Assembly (NCBI RefSeq): GCF_015330125.1
Contig: NZ_JADDXR010000002.1
Location: 4,042,685-4,106,684 of the forward strand
Direction: 5' to 3'
DNA length: 64,000 bases
Source: Zobellia nedashkovskayae
GTDB lineage: Bacteria; Bacteroidota; Bacteroidia; Flavobacteriales; Flavobacteriaceae
The translations under genes were made by a program, and so were the position numbers. The notes under the pieces were generated by a model, which saw only the letters and a program-made list of their open reading frames with translations, ran no database searches and had not been told where the DNA came from. Shown one piece after another: positions 52,484 to 62,446 of the stretch (position 1 is the first letter of the stretch; the number at the start of each line of letters is the position of its first letter).

Positions 52484-53248
52484 CTACACCTTTTTTACAT
52501 GACGAAGCTGACTTTTTAATTCTTCCATAGATTCTTGTAATTGTCTTAAAAGACCTTTCTCTGTGGTAGCATCTTCGCCAAATGTAATTCTACTGCTCAC
52601 TTCCCAAATTTCCTGTATTTGATAAGGTTTGATGTCATAAGGCGGATAAGTTTCATTAAGAGATACCAAAGTAACGTTATTTGAATTAGGTCGTTTCTCC
52701 ACTTTTTTAACCAAAACGGCATCTTCTAAGACCACTACATACATTTTATTCTGGCTTACATCATCAATATGTTCTACTGCCTTGGCTAAAACCCACTCCC
52801 CAGATCTTAAATTGGGTAACATACTATCTCCATCAACCTGAAAACCACGGTACGTAGCATTTCTAAATTCAGGAATAGGCAAATCAAAAGCAGGCAGTTG
52901 TTCGTACCAGCTGGTATCTGCAATGTTTTGAGGATAACCGGCAGCCGCTTTGGCATTAACCAATACCATGTTGTCATTTCCGGCATTGTCTATAGTAACC
53001 ACCTTTGGTATAACGCTAACTTTAGAAGTCTCTAAATACTGATTATCACTATCTCCAAACAACCACAGCGGATTAATTTTGAACTGCTTTAAAAGCTCCA
53101 TTACAACTTTACCAGAAAGTTTAGTACGCCCGCGTTCTATATCCGCAGTAGTACTAGATACGCCAAGAAGCTTGGCAAACTCCGCTTGGGTATAGCCCAA
53201 CTCGCGGCGTATATCGGTGAAGCGTTTTAAAGTGATTTCATTTTCCAT
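52484..53248 (-). CDS. XRE-S24 (LexA/CI-like) repressor with intact self-cleavage machinery
   Basis: 254 residues. HTH_3 (about 9-62): RRELGYTQAEFAKLLGVSS-x3-IERGRTKLS. A linker leads to the S24 domain with cleavage site AAAG (Ala103-Gly104), catalytic Ser142 in VDGDSMLPNLRSGEWV, and Lys181 in AVLVKK. All parts for RecA-stimulated autocleavage are present. Flavobacteria often lack canonical LexA, and such XRE-S24 proteins may serve that function. It is divergent from a DNA-repair pair, with palindromes over both promoters. Confidence 0.9.
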   Translation of the reverse strand: MENEITLKRFTDIRRELGYTQAEFAKLLGVSSTTADIERGRTKLSGKVVMELLKQFKINPLWLFGDSDNQYLETSKVSVIPKVVTIDNAGNDNMVLVNAKAAAGYPQNIADTSWYEQLPAFDLPIPEFRNATYRGFQVDGDSMLPNLRSGEWVLAKAVEHIDDVSQNKMYVVVLEDAVLVKKVEKRPNSNNVTLVSLNETYPPYDIKPYQIQEIWEVSSRITFGEDATTEKGLLRQLQESMEELKSQLRHVKKV

Positions 53249-53318
53249 ATAATTCTTGAATTATCTCTGTTGTTCAAAACAATAATAGACATTGAACTCT
53301 CCACTACCCTTTCATTTC

Positions 53319-53348
53319 CAAATATACACAATTTGGACATAATCCAAA
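53319..53348 (-). promoter_or_regulatory. S24 repressor promoter
   Basis: On the minus strand: TTTG (53348-53345), 18-bp spacer, TATATTTG (53326-53319), a full Bacteroidota match. Operator 1 covers the -33 and most of the spacer. Confidence 0.7.
53332..53348. promoter_or_regulatory. S24 operator candidate 1
   Basis: TTTGGACATAATCCAAA, a perfect 6-5-6 inverted repeat, lies exactly across the -33/spacer of the repressor promoter, fitting autorepression. Confidence 0.8.
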
Positions 53349-53356
53349 GTTTTATT

Positions 53357-53369
53357 TGGAATATATCCA
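53357..53369. promoter_or_regulatory. S24 operator candidate 2
   Basis: TGGAATATATCCA: the TGGA-N5-TCCA core of operator 1, centred between the two promoters. Confidence 0.65.
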
Positions 53370-53373
53370 TAAT

Positions 53374-53388
53374 ATGGATTTTTTCCAT
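53374..53388. promoter_or_regulatory. S24 operator candidate 3
   Basis: ATGGATTTTTTCCAT, again TGGA-N5-TCCA. It abuts the -7 element of the radical SAM gene at 53388-53395. Confidence 0.7.
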
Positions 53389-53395
53389 AAATTTG
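53388..53395 (+). promoter_or_regulatory. -7 element of the radical SAM/TIGR03915 unit
   Basis: TAAATTTG matches TAnnTTTG, 21 bp before the ATG at 53417. No TTG at the ideal -33 distance; operator 3 occupies the upstream flank. Confidence 0.55.
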
Positions 53396-53416
53396 GAATA
53401 AATACAAATACCTACA

Positions 53417-54685
53417 ATGTCATTATCATTCGATAGAATTAAAGAAAAATTAAACATTTTGGCCGATGCCGCCAAATATGATGTGTCCTGTTCAAGTAGC
53501 GGAAGTGTCCGGAAGAATAATTCAAAAGGGCTTGGAGATAGCAGTGGTATGGGAATTTGCCACAGCTATACGGAAGACGGAAGATGTGTATCCTTATTGA
53601 AAATCTTGTTGACCAACCATTGTATTTTTGATTGCGCCTATTGTGTGACACGCAAGAGTAATGATGTACAACGTGCCGCCTTCAAAATCCAAGAGGTAGT
53701 AGATTTGACCATTAATTTTTACCGAAGGAATTATATAGAAGGGCTTTTTTTGAGTTCAGGTATTTTTAAAAGTCCAGACTACACTATGGAACGCTTAGTT
53801 GCTGTGGCAAAAAAGCTACGATTGGAAGAAAATTTCAACGGATACATTCATTTAAAATCCATTCCCGGTGCCAGTGATGAGCTTATGCGAGAAGCTGGGC
53901 TTTATGCAGATAGGTTATCTGTAAATATTGAAATACCTACTATTTCTGGGCTCAAACTATTGGCTCCCGATAAAAAGCACGAAGACTTCACCAAGCCTAT
54001 GTTAAAAGTTAAAAATGAAATCATCCAATACAAATCAGAGAAGAAAATAATTAAGAGTACCCCAAAATATGCGCCGGCCGGGCAAAGCACTCAGATGATT
54101 GTTGGAGCTACAGGAGAATCTGATAAAGATATTATGTACTCCGCCACGCATTATTATAAAAACTATAATATGAAACGGGTGTATTATTCTGGTTATGTCC
54201 CCGTTGCGGAAGATAATAGGCTTCCCGCTATTGGCACCCAAGTACCTATGCTGAGGGAAAACAGATTATACCAAACAGATTGGCTGTTACGCTTTTATGG
54301 CTTTGGGGTTCAGGAACTTTTAAATAACGACCACCCCAACTTGGATATGGACGTTGACCCTAAGTTAGGATGGGCATTACGGAATATGCAATACTTTCCT
54401 GTGGATATTAATAAGGCAGATAAAAGTGTTTTGGCCCGTGTGCCAGGGCTTGGAATGAAATCCGTTCATAAAATAATTAATGCAAGAAAATTTAGAAACT
54501 TAAACTGGGAACATCTTCAAAAAATTGGCGTGGCGTTGAACAGAGCAAAGTATTTCATCATTTGTGACTCTAATAAATGGGATCATAGTGATATGGAAGG
54601 AACCAAAGTAAAAGGCTTAATTCTTCAGAATTCGGTCGGTAAGTTTAGAAAAGAGTATAGTAATCAACTACAGTTGTTTAGTTGA
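53417..54685 (+). CDS. Putative DNA modification/repair radical SAM protein (TIGR03916)
   Basis: 422 residues. The radical SAM cluster motif is NHCIFDCAYC (Cys69, Cys73, Cys76), preceded by another conserved Cys48 region (GMGICHSY). The C-terminal ~70 residues carry a helix-hairpin-helix (ADKSVLARVPGLGMKSVHKI), which binds DNA backbone. Members of this family occur next to TIGR03915 proteins and are predicted DNA-repair enzymes with unknown reaction. The ATG follows the -7 element; the next gene starts 45 bp after the stop. Confidence 0.9.
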   Translation: MSLSFDRIKEKLNILADAAKYDVSCSSSGSVRKNNSKGLGDSSGMGICHSYTEDGRCVSLLKILLTNHCIFDCAYCVTRKSNDVQRAAFKIQEVVDLTINFYRRNYIEGLFLSSGIFKSPDYTMERLVAVAKKLRLEENFNGYIHLKSIPGASDELMREAGLYADRLSVNIEIPTISGLKLLAPDKKHEDFTKPMLKVKNEIIQYKSEKKIIKSTPKYAPAGQSTQMIVGATGESDKDIMYSATHYYKNYNMKRVYYSGYVPVAEDNRLPAIGTQVPMLRENRLYQTDWLLRFYGFGVQELLNNDHPNLDMDVDPKLGWALRNMQYFPVDINKADKSVLARVPGLGMKSVHKIINARKFRNLNWEHLQKIGVALNRAKYFIICDSNKWDHSDMEGTKVKGLILQNSVGKFRKEYSNQLQLFS

Positions 54686-54730
54686 ATCAGCCTATTGACA
54701 CCAAGTGCGAACAGAACAAAATATGAAACT

Positions 54731-55504
54731 ATGAATGCGACAAAAACCTTAATTTACGACGGAAGCTTCAACGGATTTCTAACCGCTATTTTTGTGGCGT
54801 TTGATGAAAAGTCTCAAATAGCCGATATTCAAAAGAATTCCGCCTCTCAAAATGGACTTTTTTCCGAACCCGAAACCATTTTTACGCAAATGGACAAGGC
54901 CAAAAGAGTATGGAATGGCATTCATAAAAAGAGTCACAACGCCATTAAGGATATCTACTTTGCTTTCTTGAGCGAGAATAAGGGCATTGAATTAGTTTTG
55001 TACCGATATATTTGTAAATTATTTGCTGCTAATACTTCAATAGCCTCTGATTACTCAGATGATATCGTTTTAAAGACAAGTCAATTGGCAAGGTCCGTTG
55101 GTCGAGAAAAACATCGTATGGAGGCTTTTGTACGGTTTCAATTAACTAAAGATGAAATCTATTTCGCCAATATAGAACCGGATTTTGATGTTTTGCCTTT
55201 AATCTCTAAACATTTTAGGTCTAGATATGCAGACCAGCAATGGCTTATCTATGATATAAAACGTAAGTACGGTATTTTTTATGATTTAAATCAAGTTGAA
55301 GTTGTTTCCCTAGACCTTGATGAAATCCACACCAACAGTTTGAATAAAAGCGCTCATTTTGGTGATGAAGAATACAACTACCAAGACCTTTGGAACAATT
55401 ACTTTAAAAGTACAAACATCAAATCGCGCATTAATTTAAAACTTCACAAACAACACGTTCCAAAACGTTATTGGAAATATTTAAGTGAGAAAAAGGTGGT
55501 ATAG
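54731..55504 (+). CDS. TIGR03915 (DUF4130) DNA-metabolism protein
   Basis: 258 residues from ATG 54731 (MNATKTLIYDGSFNGFL matches the family start); the TTG-opened frame from 54695 is rejected. Further conserved: FYDLNQVEVVSLD, the AHFGDEEYNYQDLWNNYFKSTNI block and the basic C-terminus LHKQHVPKRYWKYL, which resembles uracil-glycosylase-like family tails. It is the regular partner of the TIGR03916 radical SAM protein. Function unknown; DNA base repair is inferred from fold and pairing. Confidence 0.88.
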   Translation: MNATKTLIYDGSFNGFLTAIFVAFDEKSQIADIQKNSASQNGLFSEPETIFTQMDKAKRVWNGIHKKSHNAIKDIYFAFLSENKGIELVLYRYICKLFAANTSIASDYSDDIVLKTSQLARSVGREKHRMEAFVRFQLTKDEIYFANIEPDFDVLPLISKHFRSRYADQQWLIYDIKRKYGIFYDLNQVEVVSLDLDEIHTNSLNKSAHFGDEEYNYQDLWNNYFKSTNIKSRINLKLHKQHVPKRYWKYLSEKKVV

Positions 55505-55655
55505 TTCCTAGTTCATTTAACTGTTAAAGAATATGGTTTTTATTGAATAAAACATTAACTCATAAGTGAGTTACTCCCTTTATTTCAGGTGTTTTCCACC
55601 TTTTCCTTAACATAGATATAAGTAAAGGCCACTTCTTTGTTAAAGGTCAAAATCG

Positions 55656-55663
55656 TACCTTTG
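55656..55663 (+). promoter_or_regulatory. Candidate -7 element for uvrA
   Basis: TACCTTTG matches TAnnTTTG with TTTG (55636-55639) 16 bp upstream, slightly short. It places transcription just before the ATG at 55681, supporting that start over TTG 55669. Confidence 0.5.
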
Positions 55664-55680
55664 CAACTTTGCTATTGAAA

Positions 55681-58521
55681 ATGATAAACTACGAAGAAAA
55701 TATTGAGGTTCAGGGTGCTCGTGTCCACAACCTTAAAAATATAGATGTTACCATACCCAGAGAAAAATTAGTGGTTATAACCGGGCTTTCCGGAAGTGGC
55801 AAATCTTCTCTTGCTTTTGATACAATTTATGCCGAAGGCCAACGCCGGTATATTGAAACTTTTTCAGCCTATGCCAGACAATTTTTAGGAGGCATGGAAA
55901 GGCCTGATGTGGATAAAATTGACGGTCTATCGCCAGTTATCGCTATCGAACAGAAAACCACCTCAAAATCACCACGGTCTACAGTAGGTACGATTACTGA
56001 AATTTATGATTTTCTCCGCCTGCTTTTTGCACGAGCTGGAGATGCTTACAGTTATAATACAGGCGAGAAAATGGTGAGTTATAGTGATGAGCAGATAAAA
56101 GAGCTCATAAAAAAGGATTATGATGGTAAGAAAATCAATATCCTTGCTCCTATTATTAAATCTAGAAAAGGACATTATAGAGAGCTTTTTGAGCAAATTG
56201 CCAAACAAGGGTTTGTAAAAGTCAGGGTTGATGGCGAGGTAAAAGATATTGTCAAGGGAATGAAAGCGGATCGCTATAAAACCCACGATATAGAAATTGT
56301 AATTGACCGTCTAAAAGTAGTTGATTCGGAAGATATGGACAAACGTCTCACCGAATCCCTGAATACCGCTATGTACAGTGGAGACAACGTACTTATGGTA
56401 TTGGAAGAAGGTCAATCTGTTGCGCGGTACTTTAGCCGTGACCTGATGTGCCCAACCACTGGCATCTCCTACCCTGTTCCTGAGCCTAATACGTTTTCGT
56501 TCAACTCTCCCAAAGGAATGTGTCCTAATTGTAATGGTTTGGGCCATGTTTACGAGGTGAACGAGAAAAAGATATTCCCAGATAAAAAATTATCTATTAA
56601 ATCTGGAGGAATCGCTCCCCTTGGAGAGTATAAAAATTCTTGGGCATTTAAACAGATAGAAACCATAGCTAAACGCTATGAATTTGAACTGACAGACCCT
56701 ATTTCAAAAATTTCTGAAGAAGCTATTGACGTTCTCCTTAACGGTGGTCACGAAACCTTTGAGGTGGATTCTAAGAGCTTAGGTGTTAAACGGAATTATA
56801 AAATTGATTATGAAGGTATTGCCAACTTTATTAAAAATCAATATGAAGAAGCCGGCACAACAGCCCTAAAACGTTGGGCCAAAGAATATATGGACAAAAT
56901 CACCTGTCCTGTATGCGAAGGGTCCCGTTTGCGAAAAGAATCGCTCAATTTTAAAATAAACGAACAGAATATAGCGCAACTAGCCCATTTGGATATTGCT
57001 GAACTGGCTAAATTCTTTAAAGGTTTAGAAAAGAAGTTAGAAGGAAATCAGCTTAAGATTGCCGAAGAAATTATTAAAGAAATACGAACACGTATTCAGT
57101 TTCTTTTAGATGTTGGTCTTGACTATCTTTCGCTAAACAGAAGCTCAAAATCACTATCCGGTGGTGAAGCACAACGTATACGATTGGCTACACAGATTGG
57201 CTCGCAGTTGGTTGGCGTGCTTTATATTCTTGATGAACCTAGTATTGGTTTACATCAACGAGACAACACAAGATTAATTAAATCGCTGGAGTCACTTCGT
57301 GATTTAGGCAATTCAGTGATTGTTGTGGAGCATGACCGAGACATGATAGAGTGTGCAGACCACGTAATAGATATAGGTCCGAGAGCCGGAAAGCATGGTG
57401 GTGAGATTATCTCTCAAGGCTCTCCAAAGGATTTAAAAAATGAGAATACCCTAACAGCTGATTATATTACTGGAAAAAAACAGATTGCAATTCCTGAAAA
57501 ACGTAGAAAAGGGAATGGTAAAAAAATCACCCTTTCTGGATGTACCGGAAATAATTTAAAGAATGTTTCTATAACGCTTCCATTAGGTCAAATGATTGGG
57601 GTTACAGGCGTCTCTGGTAGTGGAAAATCTACATTAATAAACGAGACCCTCTACCCTATCATGAACGCTCATTATTTTAATGGCGTAAAGAAACCTATGC
57701 CTTATAAGAAGATTACTGGGTTAGAGCATATTGACAAAGTCATAGACATTAACCAGTCACCCATAGGTAGGACGCCTAGGTCTAACCCTGCCACCTATAC
57801 CGGAGTTTTTGGAGAGATTCGTGCATTGTTCTCCAAAACACCAGAAGCAGCTATTAGAGGCTACAAACCTGGTCGTTTTAGTTTCAATGTAAAAGGTGGT
57901 CGTTGTGAAACCTGTCAAGGTGGTGGTCTACGAGTTATTGAAATGAACTTTTTACCCGATGTTTATGTTGAATGCGAGACTTGTAACGGAAAACGCTTCA
58001 ACAGGGAAACACTAGAAATACGCTATAAAGGCAAATCTATAGCCGATGTTTTGGAGATGACAATCAACGAAGCTGTCGATTTTTTTGAGCTTATACCCAA
58101 AATTTATCGTAAGTTGAAGACCATTCAAGACGTAGGATTGGGCTATATCTCACTAGGACAACAGTCCACTACGCTTTCGGGTGGTGAGGCTCAGCGTATT
58201 AAGCTTGCCACGGAGCTTTCTAAGCGAGATACGGGCAATACTTTTTATATTTTGGATGAACCCACTACAGGACTTCATTTTGAGGATATTCGAGTTTTGA
58301 TGGAAGTTTTGACTCGTTTGGTAGACAAAGGAAATACCATATTAGTCATTGAACATAATATGGATGTTATAAAAATTGTAGATTATATTATTGATATTGG
58401 CTATGAAGGTGGTCGTGGCGGCGGAAAAGTAGTTGCCAAAGGAACACCGGAAGAAGTTGCTAAAGATAAAAAAAGCTATACGGCAAAGTACTTGGGACCA
58501 GAATTGAATATTCCGGACTAG
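55681..58521 (+). CDS. uvrA: Excinuclease ABC subunit A
   Basis: 946 residues from ATG 55681. Two ABC units: Walker [10 protein letters not shown] (about 35-43) and VSGSGKSTL (about 642), signatures LSGGEAQRI twice. It recognises bulky lesions as a dimer with UvrB. The first zinc module reads MCPTTG...[11 protein letters not shown], so one of the four usual ligands (CPxC, equivalent to E. coli Cys256) is Thr; the second module (CETCQGGG...CETCNGKRF) is complete. The upstream TTG 55669 is less likely to be the start. A paralogous UvrA elsewhere is possible in this phylum. Confidence 0.95.
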   Translation: MINYEENIEVQGARVHNLKNIDVTIPREKLVVITGLSGSGKSSLAFDTIYAEGQRRYIETFSAYARQFLGGMERPDVDKIDGLSPVIAIEQKTTSKSPRSTVGTITEIYDFLRLLFARAGDAYSYNTGEKMVSYSDEQIKELIKKDYDGKKINILAPIIKSRKGHYRELFEQIAKQGFVKVRVDGEVKDIVKGMKADRYKTHDIEIVIDRLKVVDSEDMDKRLTESLNTAMYSGDNVLMVLEEGQSVARYFSRDLMCPTTGISYPVPEPNTFSFNSPKGMCPNCNGLGHVYEVNEKKIFPDKKLSIKSGGIAPLGEYKNSWAFKQIETIAKRYEFELTDPISKISEEAIDVLLNGGHETFEVDSKSLGVKRNYKIDYEGIANFIKNQYEEAGTTALKRWAKEYMDKITCPVCEGSRLRKESLNFKINEQNIAQLAHLDIAELAKFFKGLEKKLEGNQLKIAEEIIKEIRTRIQFLLDVGLDYLSLNRSSKSLSGGEAQRIRLATQIGSQLVGVLYILDEPSIGLHQRDNTRLIKSLESLRDLGNSVIVVEHDRDMIECADHVIDIGPRAGKHGGEIISQGSPKDLKNENTLTADYITGKKQIAIPEKRRKGNGKKITLSGCTGNNLKNVSITLPLGQMIGVTGVSGSGKSTLINETLYPIMNAHYFNGVKKPMPYKKITGLEHIDKVIDINQSPIGRTPRSNPATYTGVFGEIRALFSKTPEAAIRGYKPGRFSFNVKGGRCETCQGGGLRVIEMNFLPDVYVECETCNGKRFNRETLEIRYKGKSIADVLEMTINEAVDFFELIPKIYRKLKTIQDVGLGYISLGQQSTTLSGGEAQRIKLATELSKRDTGNTFYILDEPTTGLHFEDIRVLMEVLTRLVDKGNTILVIEHNMDVIKIVDYIIDIGYEGGRGGGKVVAKGTPEEVAKDKKSYTAKYLGPELNIPD

Positions 58522-58730
58522 ACACTTAAAACACATGCAGGCCAAGAAATTAAAGATTAATCAAATTAATGCTGAGTTCAGTTATAAATATTAATAGCTT
58601 TACGCTTCAATAAAATAAAAACGATAAATTCATCCACTGAAATAAAGAAAAGCACTCCTTTTAATATTAAAAGGCAAGCTTTAAGCTGACTCAGAGGAAG
58701 AATAAATTATACAAACAAGAGTAATTATAC

Positions 58731-59417
58731 ATGAGAAAAGAACAACATCATAAAGGTTGGAACGAAATAAAGACTAACGATTCATGGGCCATATTTAAAA
58801 TTATGGGCGAATTTGTAATGGGATTTGAAAAAATGGGTTCTATTGGCCCATGCGTTTCTATTTTTGGTTCAGCCCGTACCAAAGTAGGTGATAAATATTA
58901 TGAGTTAGCAGTTAGTATTGCTGAAAGTATAGCAAATGCAGGGTATGGTGTAATAACTGGTGGAGGACCTGGTATTATGGAGGCTGGTAACAAAGGTGCA
59001 CATTTAGCAGGTGGAACTTCTGTTGGTTTAAATATTGACTTGCCGTTTGAACAACATGACAACCCATATATAGATTCTGATAAAAGTTTAGATTTTGATT
59101 ATTTTTTCGTGAGAAAAGTAATGTTCGTTAAATACTCTCAGGGTTTCGTTGTTATGCCAGGTGGTTTTGGGACTCTAGATGAACTTTTTGAAGCAATTAC
59201 TCTTATTCAGACTAACAAAATTGAAAAATTTCCAATAATTCTTGTTGGGAGTGAATTTTGGACCGGTCTTATGGATTGGGTCAAGAACACTATGCTGGAG
59301 ATGAAAACTATAAGTGCTCATGATTTAGATCTTATTAAAATTGCAGATACGGAAGATGAAGTTGTAGATATTATTGATGCATTCTACAAGGGCCGAAACT
59401 TGAGTCCTAATTTTTAA
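58731..59417 (+). CDS. LOG-family (Lonely Guy) nucleotide phosphoribohydrolase
   Basis: 228 residues. Family motifs: VITGGGPGIMEAGNKGA and VVMPGGFGTLDELFEA (PGGxGTxxE), with the SIFGSARTK N-terminus. LOG proteins cleave ribosylated nucleoside monophosphates (cytokinin activation; in bacteria nucleotide salvage or 5'-phosphoribosylamine cleavage). The M1-like gene follows 8 bp later, so the two are probably co-transcribed; functional link unknown. Confidence 0.92.
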   Translation: MRKEQHHKGWNEIKTNDSWAIFKIMGEFVMGFEKMGSIGPCVSIFGSARTKVGDKYYELAVSIAESIANAGYGVITGGGPGIMEAGNKGAHLAGGTSVGLNIDLPFEQHDNPYIDSDKSLDFDYFFVRKVMFVKYSQGFVVMPGGFGTLDELFEAITLIQTNKIEKFPIILVGSEFWTGLMDWVKNTMLEMKTISAHDLDLIKIADTEDEVVDIIDAFYKGRNLSPNF

Positions 59418-59425
59418 TATCACTT

Positions 59426-62281
59426 TTGAAAATCAAACACCTCATATTTTTATTTTATCTCGGAACTGTTCTTTTAGGCGGTTTCGGAGAGCTAGCCGCG
59501 CAACACGAAAACGTCTTGACAGCTACATTAGACGGACAAAATAAAGAGATACAGGTTCAACAAGAATTTACGTATAAGAACAATTCTAACCAAACGTTAA
59601 GTACACTATACTTTAATGATTGGGCCCATGCTTATGCAAGTAAGAACACGGGGTTAGCCAAGCGTTTTGATGAACAATTCAAGAAAAGTCTGCACTTGGC
59701 CAAAAAGAACGAAAGAGGCTACACTACAATTATAAGTGCGGTAGATAGCGAATATAGAGGTCTTCACTGGAAGCGTACTACAGGTGAGGATATTATAAAA
59801 ATAGACCTAAACAGTCCGCTTCCCGCAGGTGCATCTGCTAAACTTTTTTTAACGTACACCATAAAGCTTCCTGAAAATAAGTTTACGCCTTATGGTTATG
59901 ACAAGAGAAAGAATAGTTACTACCTAAAAGACTGGTATTTAACACCCTCTTATTTTGATGGTGCTTGGCATTTATATTCCAATAAAAATTTAGAAGACCT
60001 TTTTACGGGTGTTACAGAAACTACGGTAAATTTTGTTTACCCCAAGAATTTAAACCTTGCCACTAACTTTACGGTTTTAGGAAACAGCAGCATCTCCAAC
60101 GGCCAAATGGCACAGTTAACGGCGGACCAACAAAAGAATTGCGAGATTTTACTTAGTCCGGAAAAGCGATTTATGACCCACGTTACCCCTCAAATAACAG
60201 TAATTACTGATATTGAAGCATTTAAGTATGCAGATGTATTTAAAGGACTGTCTATCAACAGGGTTACAGAATTCATAGAGAATAATTTAGGTAAATATCC
60301 GCATCGCCAATTATTGGTTAGTCAGTTGGATTATGAAAAGAATCCATTGTACGGCATCAATCAGTTGCCTTCTTTCATAAGACCTTATGAAGAGCAGTTT
60401 CAATTTGAGATGAAATTTTTAAAAACTGCACTTATAAATATATTAGAAGAAACCCTTTTCTTAGACCCTAGAAAAGAACAATGGTTAAGTGATGCTATTG
60501 CCAACTATTTAATGATAGAATATGTAGAGGAGTTTTACCCAGACCAAAAACTGCTTGGAAAACTATCTAAAATATGGGGAGTTCGCAGTTTCAATCTAGC
60601 AAAAATGAATTTCAACGAACAGTATACGTTTTTGTATATGCTTACTGCTCGTACCAACTTAGATCAACCTCTTAGCACTAGCAACGATTCCCTAATTAAA
60701 TTCAACCAAAAAATTGGTAATAAATATAAGGCGGGACTTGGACTAGCATATCTTGCGAGTTATATTGGCAAAGACAAGGTAGATAAGAGCATAAAAACCT
60801 TTTATAAACATTATAAGCTTAGTCAAGTAAAAACCTTGGATTTTGAATCGATATTAAAAAGATCTACGAGTACAGATATCGACTGGTTTTTTAAAGACTT
60901 TGTAACTACTGATCGTAAAATAGATTTTAAGATTAAAAAAGTAGAAAAAACCCAAGATTCTCTTAAAGTTACCATTAAGAACAAGAAAGGGACCAACGTA
61001 CCTATTTCTATGTTCGGTCTTAAGAATGATACCGTAGTTTCTAAATATTGGTTTTCCGGTATTAATGATATAAAAACAGTTACTATTCCAAAGAATGGTG
61101 AAAAACGACTAGTTCTTAACTATGACCAAAAAATTCCTGAATTTAACCAAAGGGACAACTGGAAATCTTTAGGAGGGTTTTTCTCAGGAAATAAAAAGCT
61201 GAAATTCACTTTTTTCCGTGATTCTGAGAATCCATATTATAACCAGGTGTTTTACGTTCCTATTCTAAATTTTAATATTTATGACGGATGGACGCCAGGC
61301 ATGCGACTGTATAATAAAACATTGTTAGAGCGTCCTTTCGTATACGATTTTGCCCCCTCCTATTCATTCCGTGAAAAAGCTTTTGTAGGCTCAGGACGGA
61401 TTTCGTACCGAAAGTATCTTAGTAAAAGTGGACTTTATTTGGCTAACTATAGCCTTGGAGGTTCTACTTATCACTTTCAAGAAAATTCACGATACTCCAC
61501 CATTACGCCTTCAATTACTTTTGGATGGAGACCAGCAAACCTTATATCTAACAAAAGGGAGTTCCTACGTTTTAGGTATGTAAACGTATTAAGAGACAAA
61601 GCAGAGAGTTTAGGTGATTTTGAGACGCCGCCGGATTACAGTATTATGAATGTCCGGTATACCAATAGAAACCCCGGGATTATTAATTATGTTTCGTGGT
61701 TTGCAGATGCTCAACATGCAAGTGATTTTACCAAAGTGGCTTTTGAATTGGAATATCGTAAACTGTTTGAAAGTAACCGGCAGTTCAATTTCCGTTTCTA
61801 CGCAGGTAAATTTATCAGAAACAAGACTACGGATTACGCAGACCCCAATTATTACAGTTTTGCATTAGACCGCCCCACAGATTATTTATTTGATTATGGC
61901 TATTTGGGACGCTCGGAAGACTCGGGTATTTATAGTCAACAGATTATTATTGCCGAAGGTGGATTTAAATCCTTTCTTCCTCAAGAATATCGTTTTGCAA
62001 ATGACTATTTAGCCACTATAAACACTAGTGTTAACCTATGGAAATGGATTGAGGTCTATAGCGATTTGGGTTATGTCAAGAATAAAGGTGTAAACGGGAA
62101 ATTCGTATATGATTCCGGGGTTAGATTAAACCTTCTTACAGACTATTTTGAATTATACCTTCCGGTGTATTCCAATAACGGATGGGAAGTCTCACAGCCC
62201 AACTATGGAGAGAAAATTAGATTTATTGTCACTGTGAGTCCAAAAACGTTAATTGGCCTGTTCACACGGAAATGGTTTTAA
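59426..62281 (+). CDS. Degenerate M1-peptidase-like domain fused to an outer-membrane barrel
   Basis: 951 residues starting at TTG 59426; the signal peptide (cleavage near LAAQ) directly follows, supporting that start. Residues 30-560 match the gluzincin aminopeptidase fold (LYFNDWAHAY, YLTPSYFDGAWHLYS, WLSDAIANY at 353-361), but the zinc site HExxH is replaced by ILEETL (339-344) and the downstream Glu by Asp, so peptidase activity is unlikely. About 610-951 is an outer-membrane barrel ending ...TRKWF with terminal Phe. It lies 8 bp after the LOG gene. Confidence 0.83.
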   Translation: MKIKHLIFLFYLGTVLLGGFGELAAQHENVLTATLDGQNKEIQVQQEFTYKNNSNQTLSTLYFNDWAHAYASKNTGLAKRFDEQFKKSLHLAKKNERGYTTIISAVDSEYRGLHWKRTTGEDIIKIDLNSPLPAGASAKLFLTYTIKLPENKFTPYGYDKRKNSYYLKDWYLTPSYFDGAWHLYSNKNLEDLFTGVTETTVNFVYPKNLNLATNFTVLGNSSISNGQMAQLTADQQKNCEILLSPEKRFMTHVTPQITVITDIEAFKYADVFKGLSINRVTEFIENNLGKYPHRQLLVSQLDYEKNPLYGINQLPSFIRPYEEQFQFEMKFLKTALINILEETLFLDPRKEQWLSDAIANYLMIEYVEEFYPDQKLLGKLSKIWGVRSFNLAKMNFNEQYTFLYMLTARTNLDQPLSTSNDSLIKFNQKIGNKYKAGLGLAYLASYIGKDKVDKSIKTFYKHYKLSQVKTLDFESILKRSTSTDIDWFFKDFVTTDRKIDFKIKKVEKTQDSLKVTIKNKKGTNVPISMFGLKNDTVVSKYWFSGINDIKTVTIPKNGEKRLVLNYDQKIPEFNQRDNWKSLGGFFSGNKKLKFTFFRDSENPYYNQVFYVPILNFNIYDGWTPGMRLYNKTLLERPFVYDFAPSYSFREKAFVGSGRISYRKYLSKSGLYLANYSLGGSTYHFQENSRYSTITPSITFGWRPANLISNKREFLRFRYVNVLRDKAESLGDFETPPDYSIMNVRYTNRNPGIINYVSWFADAQHASDFTKVAFELEYRKLFESNRQFNFRFYAGKFIRNKTTDYADPNYYSFALDRPTDYLFDYGYLGRSEDSGIYSQQIIIAEGGFKSFLPQEYRFANDYLATINTSVNLWKWIEVYSDLGYVKNKGVNGKFVYDSGVRLNLLTDYFELYLPVYSNNGWEVSQPNYGEKIRFIVTVSPKTLIGLFTRKWF

Positions 62282-62395
62282 TGTTTAGTTGTTGAATTCT
62301 TAATAAAATCAATTTTTAGCAATATAAAATTATCAATACACTATTGATTTCCGTTCTTTTTTAAATATATTTTGATCAAGTATGTTCTGCAAGCA

Positions 62396-62426
62396 TTGTA
62401 AAAATGCTTCTAGTTTGTTATTTTTG
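62396..62426 (+). promoter_or_regulatory. Promoter of the E1 dehydrogenase gene
   Basis: TTG (62396-62398), 20-bp spacer, TATTTTTG (62419-62426), 20 bp before the ATG. It matches the Bacteroidota consensus with the same spacing as three other promoters in this window. Confidence 0.65.
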
Positions 62427-62446
62427 TAAAAACTCGTAAAGCTTAA

